Shown here: piece by piece, positions 11,201-21,567 of the stretch
Layout of the letters: the number at the start of each line of letters is the position of its first letter
Position numbering within the stretch: the stretch's first letter is position 1
From: Rebecca billardiae RCC1528
Taxonomy: Eukaryota > Haptophyta
Assembly: GCA_965240325.2 (NCBI GenBank)
Contig: OZ251226.1
Span: 930,001-994,000 of the forward strand
Length of the DNA: 64,000 bases
Direction of reading: 5' to 3'
Program-made: the position numbers and the translations under genes
The notes under the pieces: model-generated
What the model was told of the DNA's origin: nothing
Databases searched by the model: none
Seen by the model: only the letters and a program-made list of their open reading frames with translations

Positions 11201-14200
11201 CGTGAAGCACGCGATCGAGCTCGTCTCCGCCGACGGCTTCGGGCACGCGGTGGGCACGCTGCGCTTCACGATGCGGATGCGCAGGCCGATGGACCACGTG
11301 CTCGTGCCCTTCTACCGCCGCTTCCCCGAGCTCACCACGCCGCCCACCGCCGTCGTGCCGCGGCAGCTCAGCGTGCGCGTCGTCGGCTGCCGCGGGCTGC
11401 GCGCGCCCGCCGCGCTCGACGGCGCCGCGCCGACCGCGCCATACGCCTTCTACTGCTTCTACGAGTTCGGCGACTACGAGACGCCGACCGGGCGCGGCGC
11501 CGACCCGGTGTTCGACTCGACGCACGCCTTCGTCGTCGACGTGCGCTCGCGCCGGCTGCGCGACGAGCTGCGCCGCTCGCCGCTGCGCATCAGCGTGCTG
11601 GACGACGACGACTCGACGCGCGCCTCGGACGAGCCACTCGGTGCGCCGCGCGCGCCGGCGCCGCGCCGCGCGCGCCCTCTCCCGCGTGCGCGCGCGATTC
11701 GGCGCGCGAGCGGCTGCGCGAGCGATGCTCAGGCGTACGCGTACCGCGCCCCGCCACGCCGCGCGTGCGCCAGGCCACGCCGACGTGGACCTGAGCACGC
11801 TGGTGGTCGACGAGCGGCCGCTGCCACGCGAGTACCCGCTCCACGATGACAACGGTGCGGGCGCGGCGCTGCGCACACGCGCGCACGCCGCGCGCACGCG
11901 CAGCCGCCGCGCGGGCGGGCTCGGCGGGCTTGAGGCGTACTCACGCGCGCGGCGCCTCTCCACCGGCCGTGCGCGCAGGCCTCCCCGTCGGCACGCTGCT
12001 GCTCGACGTGACGCTTGGCCCGGTGCCCTCGGCCGCGCTGCCGTCCGTGCAGCAGTACGACGACGACGCGGGCGTCGAGAGCGCGGCCGTGCTCATTCAG
12101 AGCCGCGCGCGCGGCCGGCAGGCGCGGAGGACGACGAGCGCGCAGCTGGGCTCGCGCGCGCTGCGCGTGCGCGTCGGCACGCTCGAGCTCTCCGCCAAGT
12201 CGCTGAGCGACGAGCGCACGCGCGTCGTCTGGGTGGAGGCGGATGTGCTCGGCCTCGGCGGCGGCGCGGCGGGCGCGCTGCGGACGGCGACGCGCGACAA
12301 GGGCGGCGCGCGCATCGATTTTGGCTTCGCGCACGAGCTGGCGCTGCCGGAGGGCAGCGAGGCGGAGCGCACCGTGCGCAGCGCGCTCGTTGCGGAGGAC
12401 GAGGAGGAGGCCGACGTGTACTTCACCGTGCTCGGCGCGGCCGACGCCGGCGGCGCGGGCGGGCACCAGCTGGGCTCAGCGCATCTCAACCTGCAGGAGA
12501 TTGTGCGCGCCGGGCTCGAGGCGAGCCGCGTGACGCTGCAGCTCTCAGACGGCGCAGGGCGGCTCTCCGTCTCGCTCACGGGGCTGAGCACGCTGCAGCG
12601 CCTGCAGCGCGAGGCGGGCGGCGGGCAGCCCGGCGCGGTGCAGCCGCCCGGCTCGCTCCAGCAGCCGCCGTACCGCGCGGCGACGCCCGCGGGCCGCGCG
12701 GCGACGCCGCCGCCGCCGAGCGCGCCCGCTGCGGCGCCAGCCGACGCGCTCGAGATCCGCGTGGGCGCGCTCGCGCTCGAGCCGTCCGTGCAGCGCGACG
12801 CGGCTGTGCAGGGCGTGGGCGTCGAGGTGGAGCTGCTCGACCTCGACGACACCACCGCGCTCAAGACGCCGATGCTGCCCAAGGGTGACGGGCGCTCGCC
12901 GCTCGACTTCAAGTTCTCGCGCGCGGTCGCGGTCGAGCAGGGCAGCGCGCGCGAGCGGCTGTTGTACGACGCGCTCGCGTCCGACGACAAGCAGGACTCG
13001 GACGTGGTCTTCTTCCTCTTCGCGCACGGCCGGGGCGGCGAGCGCACGCAGATCGGCGAGGCGTCGCTCAACCTCGAGAAGATGCTGGAGGCGCGGCGCG
13101 AGCAGCGCGACGTGAGCCTCAAGGTGGTCTCCACACCGGACGGCAAGCGGCAGCTGGGCACGCTCACCGCGTCGGTGCTCGGGCTGGCCACGCTGCAGCG
13201 CGTGGATGAGCTGCCAGAGCCGCCGCCGCGCGCGTCGACCGCCGCGCCTTCGACCGCCGACCGCGCCGCCGCCGATGCCGCGCGTCCCACGCCGGCGGGC
13301 GCGAGCTCGGCGGCTGCGAGCAGCGGCTCGGGCTCGCTCGAGATCCGCGTGGGCACCCTCGCGCTCGAGCCGTCCGTGCAGCGCGACGCGGCTGTGCAGG
13401 GCGTGGGCGTCGAGGTGGAGCTGCTCGACCTCGACGACACCACCGCGCTCAAGACGCCGATGCTGCCCAAGGGTGACGGGCGCTCGCCGCTCGACTTCAA
13501 GTTCTCGCGCGCGGTCGCGGTCGAGCAGGGCAGCGCGCGCGAGCGGCTGCTGTACGACGCGCTCGCGTCCGACGACAAGCAGGACTCGGACGTGGTCTTC
13601 TTCCTCTTCGCGCACGGCCGGGGCGGCGAGCGCACGCAGATTGGCGAGGCGTCGCTCAACCTCGAGAAGATGCTGGAGGCGCGGCGCGAGCAGCGCGACG
13701 TGAGCCTCAAGGTGGTCTCCACACCGGACGGCAAGCGGCAGCTGGGCACGCTCAGCGCGTCGGTGCTCGGGCTGGCCACGCTGCAGCGCGTGGACGAGCT
13801 GCCAGAGCCGCCGCCGCGCGCGTCGACCGCGTCAGCAGTCACGCCGGCGCCCGGCACGAGCGCCGACGCGCGCTCGGACGTGATCACCGTCCGCGTGGGC
13901 GCGCTCGCGCTCGAGCCGTCTGTGCAGCGCGACGCGGCGGTGCAGGGCGTGGGCGTCGAGGTCGAGCTGCTCGACCTCGACGACGCGACTGCGCTTAAGA
14001 CGCCGATGCTGCCCAAGGGCGACGGGCGCTCGTCTCTCGACTTCAAGTTTGAGCGCGAGCTGCGTGTGCACGCGGGCAGCTCGCGCGAGCAGCTGCTGCG
14101 CACCGCGCTCGCCTCGTCTGATCCGCAGGACTCGGACGTGGTCTTCTTCCTCTTCGCGCAGGGCCGGAGTGGCGAGCGCACGCAGATCGGCGAGGCGTCG

Positions 14201-14920
14201 CTCAACCTCGAGAAGATGCTGGAGGCGCGGCGCGAGCAGCGCGACGTGAGCCTCAAGGTGGTCTCCACACCGGACGGCAAGCGGCAGCTGGGCACGCTCA
14301 GCGCGTCGGTGCTCGGGCTGGCCACGCTGCAGCGCGTGCGTGCGCTGCCCGCGCCATCGTCGACGCCGCCCGCGCCGGCGGCCGCCCCGGACGAGACGCT
14401 GAGCATCCAGGTCGACAGCCTGCGCGTCGAGCCCGGGCTGCTGCGCGACGCGGCCGTCGAGAACCTCGGCGTCGAGGTGGAGCTGCTCGACCTCGACGAC
14501 GCGACCGCGCTCAAGACGGACGTGCTACCCAAGGGCGACGGGAGCAAGCCGCTCGCCTTCGGCTTCCAGGCACAGCTGCCCGTGACGAAGGGCAGCCTGC
14601 GCGAGCGCCAGCTGCGCGAGATGCTCGCGACGAAGCAGACGCAGGACACAGACGTTGTCTTCTTCCTATTTGCGTCGGGCCGCGGCGGCCACGATCGGAG
14701 GCAGGTCGGCGAGGCTTCTGTCAACCTCGAGAAGATGCTCGCCGGCAAGCGCGAGCAGCGGCAGGTCGCGCTCGAAGTCGTCTCGACACCGGACGGCGAC
14801 AGGCGCCTCGGCACGCTCACGGTGAGCGTGCTCGGCCTCGCGACGCTGCAGCGGGTAGCAGCTCTGCCGGCGCCATCGGCATCGCGCCCAGCCACGGGGG
14901 CAACCGCGGGCGCGCGCTGA
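8293..14920 (+). CDS. RPGRIP1L: RPGRIP1L-like ciliary transition-zone protein with five RPGR-interacting domains
   Basis: Four exons (8293-9429, 9588-11640, 11774-11854, 11979-14920) encode about 2070 residues. Introns of 158, 133 and 124 bp start GTGCGC or GTGCGG and end in CAG. N-terminal coiled coils (about 35-140 and 250-560) include the RPGRIP1-family stretch LREANLQLKKRNAEQEEK. Two C2 domains follow at about 800-950 and 970-1110; the first has the family's YQHETQATPLVDG block. An IQ-like segment (AAVLIQSRARGRQ) sits near 1125. The C-terminal half contains five RID-type C2 domains at about 1152, 1348, 1544, 1727 and 1898, joined by Pro/Ala linkers; known family members have one. By family knowledge RPGRIP1/RPGRIP1L scaffold the transition zone of cilia, binding nephrocystins and RPGR. 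The family call rests on domain order and characteristic segments. Copy number of the RID is directly visible. Confidence 0.85.
12749..14860 (+). repeat. In-frame tandem repeats encoding RID domains 2 to 5
   Basis: RID units 2 and 3 (about 12749-13243 and 13337-13831) are nearly identical in DNA, offset by 588 bp or 196 codons. The unit starting near 13885 shares a long, almost exact 3' half with them, and the unit starting near 14398 is clearly diverged. RID unit 1 (about 12150-12600) is the most divergent and lies outside this block. The gradient suggests stepwise duplication, with the last event recent or homogenised by gene conversion. Confidence 0.9.
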
Positions 14921-15404
14921 CGGTCGAGTTGATCATTCAGATCAATCAAGAGTTGAGAGTGTGGAACGGTCGTGGCTTCGCGGTGCAAGTTGTGTCGTTA
15001 GTTGTGATGACAGGATACTGAGATTCCCTCACATTTCGAGTGATTTCGGAGACATTCTGATTTCCGAGAGATCCTCGAGGCGGAGCGTCTCGACTTCTGC
15101 TTACGCCGGAAAACTGGATGACAGGTGGTTGCTGATTGGATTTCAAGGCGGGCGTTCCCGGGATCCTGCCACACGCTCGCGAAAAGCAAAGCCCCCGCTG
15201 GGGGCTTTGCCTTTTCCCGTATTCAAATGTACCCGCTTCAAATGAAGGAAGCTCGTTGCAATAGGAAGGTGGTGCAATTTGGCGTATGACCAATGCGGGG
15301 AACGCCCCTGGACAAGAAACGACACCCCGCACGCAACGTGGCACGAACAGGTGGCCGCCGCACAGCTTGCCCCAGCGGAGCGGACTCGTGGCCAAAAGAC
15401 GACG
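14921..15404. other. Spacer between RPGRIP1L-like gene and CNBD gene
   Basis: This contains the 3' UTR of the large ciliary gene, the terminator-like hairpin and the 5' flank of the cyclic-nucleotide-binding gene. Its composition is less GC-rich than the flanking genes. No other feature was seen. Confidence 0.5.
15186..15210. terminator. Perfect hairpin resembling a bidirectional intrinsic terminator
   Basis: Two 11-nt arms, GCAAAGCCCCC and GGGGGCTTTGC, pair perfectly around a GCT loop. An A-run lies just before the stem and a T-run just after it. In bacteria this is the textbook shape of a bidirectional rho-independent terminator. Here it sits 265 bp beyond the stop of the RPGRIP1L-like gene in nuclear DNA, so its role is unknown. 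Confidence 0.55.
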
Positions 15405-16184
15405 ATGGCTCTTTCGCACTCGCTGGCTTTCACGATGATCCAGGCGCAGCAGCGCTACGTCGAGGAGCACGAGCGCTACGAGCGCGAGCGCGAGGAGCAA
15501 GCCGAAAAGGCGCGAGCGCAGTCGCGAAAGGGCCGCCGGCGCTCGCCCGGCCACAGGGGCAGACCGCAGACAGCTGACGTCTCGCGCGCGAGGAGTGTCC
15601 CGCCGCCGCGCCCAAAGTCCGCTTTCGTACGGCAGGTCGAGCGCCGGCACGCCGCGTCGGGCATGCCCACTGAGGAGCTGCTCATCGCGACGTGCGGAAG
15701 CCCCGCTGCTCACGACATCCTCGCAGCCCGCCGGACGACCAGCCCACCACCGCTGCCCACGTCCCCGAACGAGCTACTAGAGGTCACTGACTCGATGCTT
15801 CGTGCGATTCCGCTCTTCAGCCACCTCGGCAGGCAGCAGCTGCAGGTGCTCCGAGCGGGGGCACACGTGCAGAGGTTGCCTTGCAACTGCACCATCTATG
15901 AGGCCGGCTGGAAATCGGACAGCATGTTTGTCCTGCTGCATGGCTGCGTGGAGCTTAGCGGCTATCGGCGACGAGCCGAGATGATCGAGCGCTTCAAGAT
16001 TACGCAGCATGCTTCCAGCTTCGGCGAAGAGGCCGCCCGCCGGCCTGAGCCGCTGGTGCGACTTGGGAATGCCCACACGAGAAAGGTGGACCGCAACCTC
16101 GTGCTCGAGATTCCCTGCGACGTGCTCTCGCGCGCACTCATCAGGCGGGCGCGGGCGCTCCGCTTGGAAACGCGTCGTTTGTGA
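15405..16184 (+). CDS. Small cyclic-nucleotide-binding-domain protein
   Basis: An intact reading frame of 259 residues from the first in-frame ATG; upstream the frame is open but lacks an ATG. The N-terminal third is a charged helical stretch (EEHERYEREREEQAEKARAQ). Residues of about 133-245 resemble a cNMP-binding domain: LRAIPLFSHLGRQQLQVL is the usual lead-in helix, SDSMFVLLHGCVEL the beta-roll core and SSFGEEA the phosphate-binding-cassette start. The usual Arg-Ala after the cassette is not obvious, so nucleotide binding is doubtful. No catalytic or channel domain is present. A ciliary or regulatory role would fit but is inference. A missing 3' exon cannot be excluded because the protein stops close to the end of the domain. 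Confidence 0.7.
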   Translation: MALSHSLAFTMIQAQQRYVEEHERYEREREEQAEKARAQSRKGRRRSPGHRGRPQTADVSRARSVPPPRPKSAFVRQVERRHAASGMPTEELLIATCGSPAAHDILAARRTTSPPPLPTSPNELLEVTDSMLRAIPLFSHLGRQQLQVLRAGAHVQRLPCNCTIYEAGWKSDSMFVLLHGCVELSGYRRRAEMIERFKITQHASSFGEEAARRPEPLVRLGNAHTRKVDRNLVLEIPCDVLSRALIRRARALRLETRRL

Positions 16185-17228
16185 TTTCCGGCTCGGCTCA
16201 ATGATCGGTGCGTCTGTCGGCCGCTGGCCCCGAGTCTTCACTACACCGCCGCATCGCAGCTGACGGGCCCGGCCCGGAAAACCGGCCGTCCGAGATATCT
16301 GACGTGGACGCGTCGGTACAGTCCGTCACGCCGCCGTGAGTCCGTCGGTCGGCCGTACTCCGTCGCGTACGTTGACTGACTACACCGATGTTAGATATGA
16401 TGATGACGTGTCAGCGTGACGATATGCGACGACTCCAGCGGCCGATTTATCCGCCGCGTTCCGAGACACTCAATACTCATCATCATCAGAACAGCGACTG
16501 ACGAGCCTATATATTATTATAATTTATAATAAGCAGACGACGATAATTATAATATATTGTGGTCGCAGCGTCAGTAAAATTTTATCTTAGTTACTCACCG
16601 CCATGAAACAAATTAAGCATCACCCTCGGATATTGGCCAGCTGTGGCCGGACGAGGCCGTGAGTGCTATGGGCGCGCGCTTCCTTAGTGCCGCCGAGTGC
16701 CGACTCGGTCGTCTGTTGCACTGCTAGCTACCAGCTGGCCTGGGCCGCCTCGGCAGGCTGATCTAGATTAGTCGTACTAAGTCTAACGTACTGGCTACTG
16801 CTACGTCTACGGCACACTGCCTAGTTATAGTAGGCTCACCGTCTGTCCGTTGACTATCCCGATCGACGGGGCCGCACGGCGGTAACACTAATAACCGTGA
16901 CCGTCGTCAGATCTCATCAGAATAAGACAGATCGAATCGAACCGCGACGAACGACACCGTAGTGAACACGGTTCACACGCACGTATCAGAGTCGGTCAGA
17001 CGACTCAATCCCGTGGAGGGGCTGTCACTCGCCTGGCAAAACATATCCGGCAGATGTGCCGCCATAATATTCTGCGCGCTTTGAAGCGCTTTCGGCAATC
17101 GGCAGGCACTCACGCCCGTCGAAAGTCTCAGCAGCAGACGAAGCTCATCCGTCGACTCCGTCGAGTACCTGCGCCGTATAGCAGCAGTATGAGAAAGACC
17201 CGCGAGCTCGGAAACCTCGTGGACAGTC
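16185..17228. other. Convergent intergenic region, AT-rich in the middle
   Basis: About 1 kb between the CNBD gene (+) and the SDR gene (-). The part around 16500-16600 is distinctly AT-rich. I found no gene, RNA or clear repeat. Confidence 0.5.
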
Positions 17229-18299
17229 CTAGTACAGCATGCGCACGCCATTGTCGGCGTACTGCGCGCCCGGCATCTTGATGACGTTGCCCTCGTCATC
17301 GATGTACTGCGACTTCTGCTGGAGGACGAAGCGCTGGAAGAACTTGGTGAGGACACGGTCGGTGGTGAGGAACTCCACCTTGGCACCCTGGCCCGAGGTG
17401 GCCAGGATCTTTGGCACGAGATCCTGGGCCACCTCCTCCGGCTGCGCGGCGAGCACGCCGAAGGGGAACTTGCGCAGCTCCTTGGTCGAGTCGTTCAGCA
17501 GCAGGTCCGTGAAGACCATCCCCGGGGAGAGCGTGTGGCAGTTAGCCACGCCCTTGGTCGTCGGCTTCTCGTAGCCCTGCACCCCCTCCGTGAGCTCCTT
17601 GACGAGCGAGTCCGTCATCTGCGGCAGCCCGCGCTTCGTCGCCCCGTACGTCACGTAGCCCGGCGTGCCGCCACCCTTGACGCCGGAGCCGACCGTGTTG
17701 AAGATGTGGCCCTCCACGCCCGGCTGCTCGTGCATCAGCTTGATCGCCACCTGCGTGCACAAAAGGATGCCGATCAGGTTGACCTTCACCACCGCCTCGA
17801 TGGTCTTCGTCTCGAGCTCGGTGAAGGGCCGCCGGCCACCGTTGATGCCCGCGTTGTTGATCCAGTACCCGATCGTGCCGAGGTTGTCCTTGGCAAACTG
17901 ACCGAGCTTCTCGACGCTCGCGGCATCGCTCACGTCGCACTGGGTGCCGTAGACGGGCGCGCCGTTGGGCACGCGCTCTTTGACGGCGTTGACGGCCGTC
18001 GTCGTGTCCTTAATGTCGCATATCACGACCGGGTAGCCGCGCTGAGAGAATTCCACTGCATACGCCCACCCCACGCCCGCAGCACCCCCAGTGATGACGA
18101 CGCCTGGCTTTGACGCATCGGCCATGACGACCGCGAGGCGGGACGAGTGGGCCTGCCGCTGGCCGACGGCGCCGACGCCTGGCCGAACGCGGTGCGCAAT
18201 CGACACACGCGCGGGCGTCGAAGCCAGCGACACCGCGCTGGCGGCGCGCAGCGCGGCCGCGAGGACCAGCACGACAGACGTGCGCGAGGACGTCATCAT
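17229..18299 (-). CDS. NOL/NYC1-like chlorophyll b reductase-type short-chain dehydrogenase
   Basis: Single exon, 356 residues. After a leader of about 55-60 residues with a hydrophobic core (VVLVLAAALRAASA), suggesting plastid targeting, comes a complete SDR domain. Visible motifs are the cofactor loop TGGAAGVGWA, NNAGINGG, and the catalytic YGATK in YVTYGATKRGL. The segments NLIGILLCTQ, GHIFNTVGSG and SPGMVFTDLLLN follow the NYC1/NOL subfamily closely. In plants that subfamily reduces chlorophyll b to 7-hydroxymethyl chlorophyll a during antenna breakdown. A chlorophyll c alga has no chlorophyll b, so the substrate here is an open question. I placed the start at the first of two adjacent ATGs. 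Confidence 0.9.
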   Translation of the reverse strand: MMTSSRTSVVLVLAAALRAASAVSLASTPARVSIAHRVRPGVGAVGQRQAHSSRLAVVMADASKPGVVITGGAAGVGWAYAVEFSQRGYPVVICDIKDTTTAVNAVKERVPNGAPVYGTQCDVSDAASVEKLGQFAKDNLGTIGYWINNAGINGGRRPFTELETKTIEAVVKVNLIGILLCTQVAIKLMHEQPGVEGHIFNTVGSGVKGGGTPGYVTYGATKRGLPQMTDSLVKELTEGVQGYEKPTTKGVANCHTLSPGMVFTDLLLNDSTKELRKFPFGVLAAQPEEVAQDLVPKILATSGQGAKVEFLTTDRVLTKFFQRFVLQQKSQYIDDEGNVIKMPGAQYADNGVRMLY

Positions 18300-18595
18300 G
18301 GATGCGCGCGCCAAGCGATGCGTGGCAATAAGAAAACGCTAATGAACTGGCGCAATACGCGGTATTAATAAGTTCTCGTCGCGCGATCTGACCGCTCCAG
18401 ATCGGACTCATCGTCCGGACGCACAGCGCGAGTGCATGAACTCTCAGACTCAGACTCAGAGTCTCAGTCAGCTGTGAGAGGCTCCTGTGACGACAGTCAA
18501 ATGTCAATAACTACGAATTGACCGAACTCATCGACAGGTCATCCAGCAAGTACTAGGCTCCATACTCCATAGCCTGGCTCTACTCGTACACGTAT

Positions 18596-19161
18596 TAAGT
18601 GATAACGTTCCAGGTGCATAGATAGAGCGCGCGAGTCGGCAGTCGCGTGGCTTATGGCGCCTGGCTGTCGTCTGAGTGACTGAGAGTCTGTCTGTGAGTC
18701 GATACTGTAATATAAAGTGTAATTACGTACTAATAAAGTACTATAGACAGATGACGCCAGTCACGAGAGCTCGGAGTCCACAGTGAGTCTGACTCTGAGA
18801 GGTCTGAGAGGAGTCTCTGAGAGGACTGCTCATGATGTCCGAACTGTCGGACACTGATTGTGATGCGGTTGGACCAACCTGGTGAGCATGCCGCATGGCG
18901 ATGTCCCACCGTCGATCAACCGTGACCGTCCTGTCGAGTGTCGTGCGGGCCCACATGCTGGCAACCCTGTGAGTGTGACACGGCATGGCGAGTGACTCGC
19001 GGCAGCTCGGGTGAGTCTGGTGTGAGCTCCGCGCCGCGGGATCGCCCTTCATTCATCTTCGATCTCCTGCATACGCGGGGCCGCTGCCGTCGGCGCGCCG
19101 CTGGTGCTCGCCCCCTCGGCTCCACTCGCCCCCTCGTGCCGAGCGCCTCGCCTGTCAGCCT
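18596..19161. repeat. Tandem segmental duplication, copy A
   Basis: This 566-bp block is repeated almost exactly at 19167-19735, with 5 bp between the copies. Only two indels are evident: a 9-bp insertion in copy B near 19355 and a 6-bp loss in copy B near 19550. The distal end of the block derives from the last exon of the NUDCD3 gene. Confidence 0.93.
19049..19161 (-). pseudogene. Duplicated 3' fragment of NUDCD3
   Basis: This copies the last 113 bp of the NUDCD3 coding region, including the stop (the original is 19623-19735 on the minus strand). It was carried by the tandem duplication, lacks everything upstream and cannot encode a protein alone. Confidence 0.85.
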
Positions 19162-19166
19162 AGTAC

Positions 19167-19735
19167 TAAGTGATAACGTTCCAGGTGCATAGATAGAGCG
19201 CGCGAGTCGGCAGTCGCGTGGCTTATGGCGCCTGGCTGTCGTCTGAGTGACTGAGAGTCTGTCTGTGAGTCGATACTGTAATATAAAGTGTAATTACGTA
19301 CTAATAAAGTACTATAGACAGATGACGCCAGTCACGAGAGCTCGGAGTCCACAGTATGAGTAGTGAGTCTGACTCTGAGAGGTCTGAGAGGAGTCTCTGA
19401 GAGGACTGCTCATGATGTCCGAACTGTCGGACACTGATTGTGATGCGGTTGGACCAACCTGGTGAGCATGCCGCATGGCGATGTCCCACCGTCGATCAAC
19501 CGTGACCGTCCTGTCGAGTGTCGTGCGGGCCCACATGCTGGCAACCCTGTGACACGGCATGGCGAGTGACTCGCGGCAGCTCGGGTGAGTCTGGTGTGAG
19601 CTCCGCGCCGCGGGATCGCCCTTCATTCATCTTCGATCTCCTGCATACGCGGGGCCGCTGCCGTCGGCGCGCCGCTGGTGCTCGCCCCCTCGGCTCCACT
19701 CGCCCCCTCGTGCCGAGCGCCTCGCCTGTCAGCCT
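19167..19735. repeat. Tandem segmental duplication, copy B
   Basis: Second copy of the block at 18596-19161. It holds the genuine NUDCD3 3' coding end and downstream flank, so it is probably the source copy. Confidence 0.93.
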
Positions 19736-21093
19736 GTGCGCCATGGGCGTGTGAGCCAGCGCCCCTCGCGGGCATTGGGGGCAAGGGCATGTCCCCGCCA
19801 GCCCCGGGCAGGCTCTCCCCGGTCAGCTTCACCTTGGAGGGGTCGAAGGGCATGCCCTTGAACGGCGAGCCATCCGCATTCCAGGCCTGCGCGTGCGTGA
19901 CGCATGGGGGTGCGCCGGGTGCGCCAAGCCGGGCGGGAGGCGGGGTGCGCGGCACGGCACTGTCAGCCCGGTGCGCGCACGCTCGGGTGGGCAGCGCTGC
20001 AACGCGCTTCGGCGCTCGGCGCACCTCCTTGATCTTCTCCAGATTCTGCAGCTCGTCCGAGGTCGGCAGCCCCTTCCGCTTCTGGTCCTGGTCGAACATG
20101 ATCTTGCGGATCGCGCCCTGCGTCTCGCCGTCGTACTCCTCGACGCGCTTGACCGAGTCCACCTTGGTTGTGTCGATCTCGACGTGGCCGTGCAGCGCGG
20201 ACTTCCACCAGGACTCGCGCTCCTTCTCGAGGTAGATGGTGCACTTCCCGTCCGCGACGTTCCAGAACGACTGCTCCGTCTTCACCTGCTCCCAGATGCA
20301 CTGGTTATTCCGGTCGTCGCACGGGTAGTCGTCGTCGAGCAGCGCCGTCTCCGCGCCCTTCAGCTGCAGCTGGAGGTGCCGCCGCCCAATCACGCAGAGG
20401 ATGTCGCGGGAGCGCGTGCCCTCGGGCAGCGGCACGGCGATCGTCACGTCGGCTATCGTCTGCTCCCACACGTACTTGTCCGTCTGCCCTCCGTTGTACG
20501 TCGACTCGAGCGCCATCGCATTCTTGACGTGCGTCGACGACGCCGCGTTCTCGTCAAGCTGCGAGGCCGAGATGACGCGCGCGCCCGAGCTCTCGCCCTC
20601 CTTGGCCGGCGGCCCTGAGGGCTTGGCGGCGCTGGTAGCGGGGCCACTGGTGGTGCCTTCGCCAGCACTCGGAGCGGCGCTCGCCGTCGGCTTGTCCGAG
20701 CCACCGCCGTGCGCTGCGGCTGCCGGCTTGGTGGACGCCACCTTGCCTGTTGCGGCTGCTCCCGTGCTGCGCGCCTTGGCAGCCATCGCCTGGTACTTGC
20801 GGAAGTGGCCGAGCACGAGCTTCTCGGCGACGCCCGGCGCAAACCCCATGTTCTCGCCCTCCTGCATCACGTGGTAGAAGTCGGTCTTGCGGTAGAGGAA
20901 GCTGAAGAATGCGTCGAGCAGTGGCCCGATTCCGCCGCTGCGCTGCGCGATCATCATGAAGAGCTGCGCACGCGCATGGGAGGAGCGAGCGCGGTGGCGC
21001 ACGGTCGGGCGTCAGAAGATCGCAACAGCAGTGGCGGCGGCGCGCCGCGCCGCCCCCTTCGCGCACCTCGTCGTGCTCCATCCCGCTACCCAT
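19623..21093 (-). CDS. NUDCD3: NUDCD3-like CS-domain co-chaperone
   Basis: Three exons on the minus strand, 21093-21067, 20963-20025 and 19886-19623, encode 409 residues. Both introns (103 and 138 bp) start GTGCGC and end in GCAG. The 9-codon first exon MGSGMEHDE joins directly to LFMMIAQRSGGIGPL. The N-terminus has the NUDCD3 signature FFSFLYRKTDFYHV and GFAPGVAEKLVLGHF. A Ser/Ala/Pro-rich linker (about 75-150) precedes a CS domain (about 155-260) with YVWEQTIADVTIAVPLP and ESWWKSALHG. The family's C-terminal WNADGSPFKG motif follows the second intron. By family knowledge NUDCD3 works with Hsp90 to stabilise dynein intermediate chain, which fits a ciliated cell. The last 50 residues are low-complexity. 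The 3' end is partly duplicated downstream. Confidence 0.92.
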
Positions 21094-21567
21094 GCTGCTC
21101 CAACGGCCGCGCGGCTCGCTGGCCGTGAAGCGCTTGGCTCCAGACAACAACGATGGCGGTTGCCCCTGGCAAGTTGGGCCAAGGGGTCTTATGGGTCTCA
21201 AAATTCGAAACTCGGTTCCCTGCCGCCTGAAATTCGTCCCCAGTCCCTTTTTCTTTAACGACGTGGTATGCAACGGGCAAGCGTCAGGCTCAGAGTGCAG
21301 CAGACACATACTCATAGAATGCGTCCGCGCCTTCCAACCAGGTCAGGCAGTGCGCCACCCGCAGCCCTGCCCCTCTGAGGGAGAAGGGCCGGGATGGAGC
21401 CACCCGAGCACCTCATTTTTCTTGATCAAAGTAGATCTTTTTTATAATATGAAACTACTACTGCGTGGTTAGGGCCCGCACTGCGGGCTCCACGCTGCGC
21501 GCTCCGCCCTGCACCGCGGGCCATTATTAGGCCGCCGGAGTAAAATTATATTAATAACAGCTTTACG
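21094..21567. other. Spacer between NUDCD3 and RAP-repeat gene 1
   Basis: This holds the NUDCD3 promoter and the 3' flank of the RAP-repeat gene. A segment near 21254-21290 (TTAACGACGT followed by ATGCAACG) recurs downstream of the second RAP gene near 38132-38168, a trace of the same segmental duplication. Confidence 0.6.
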
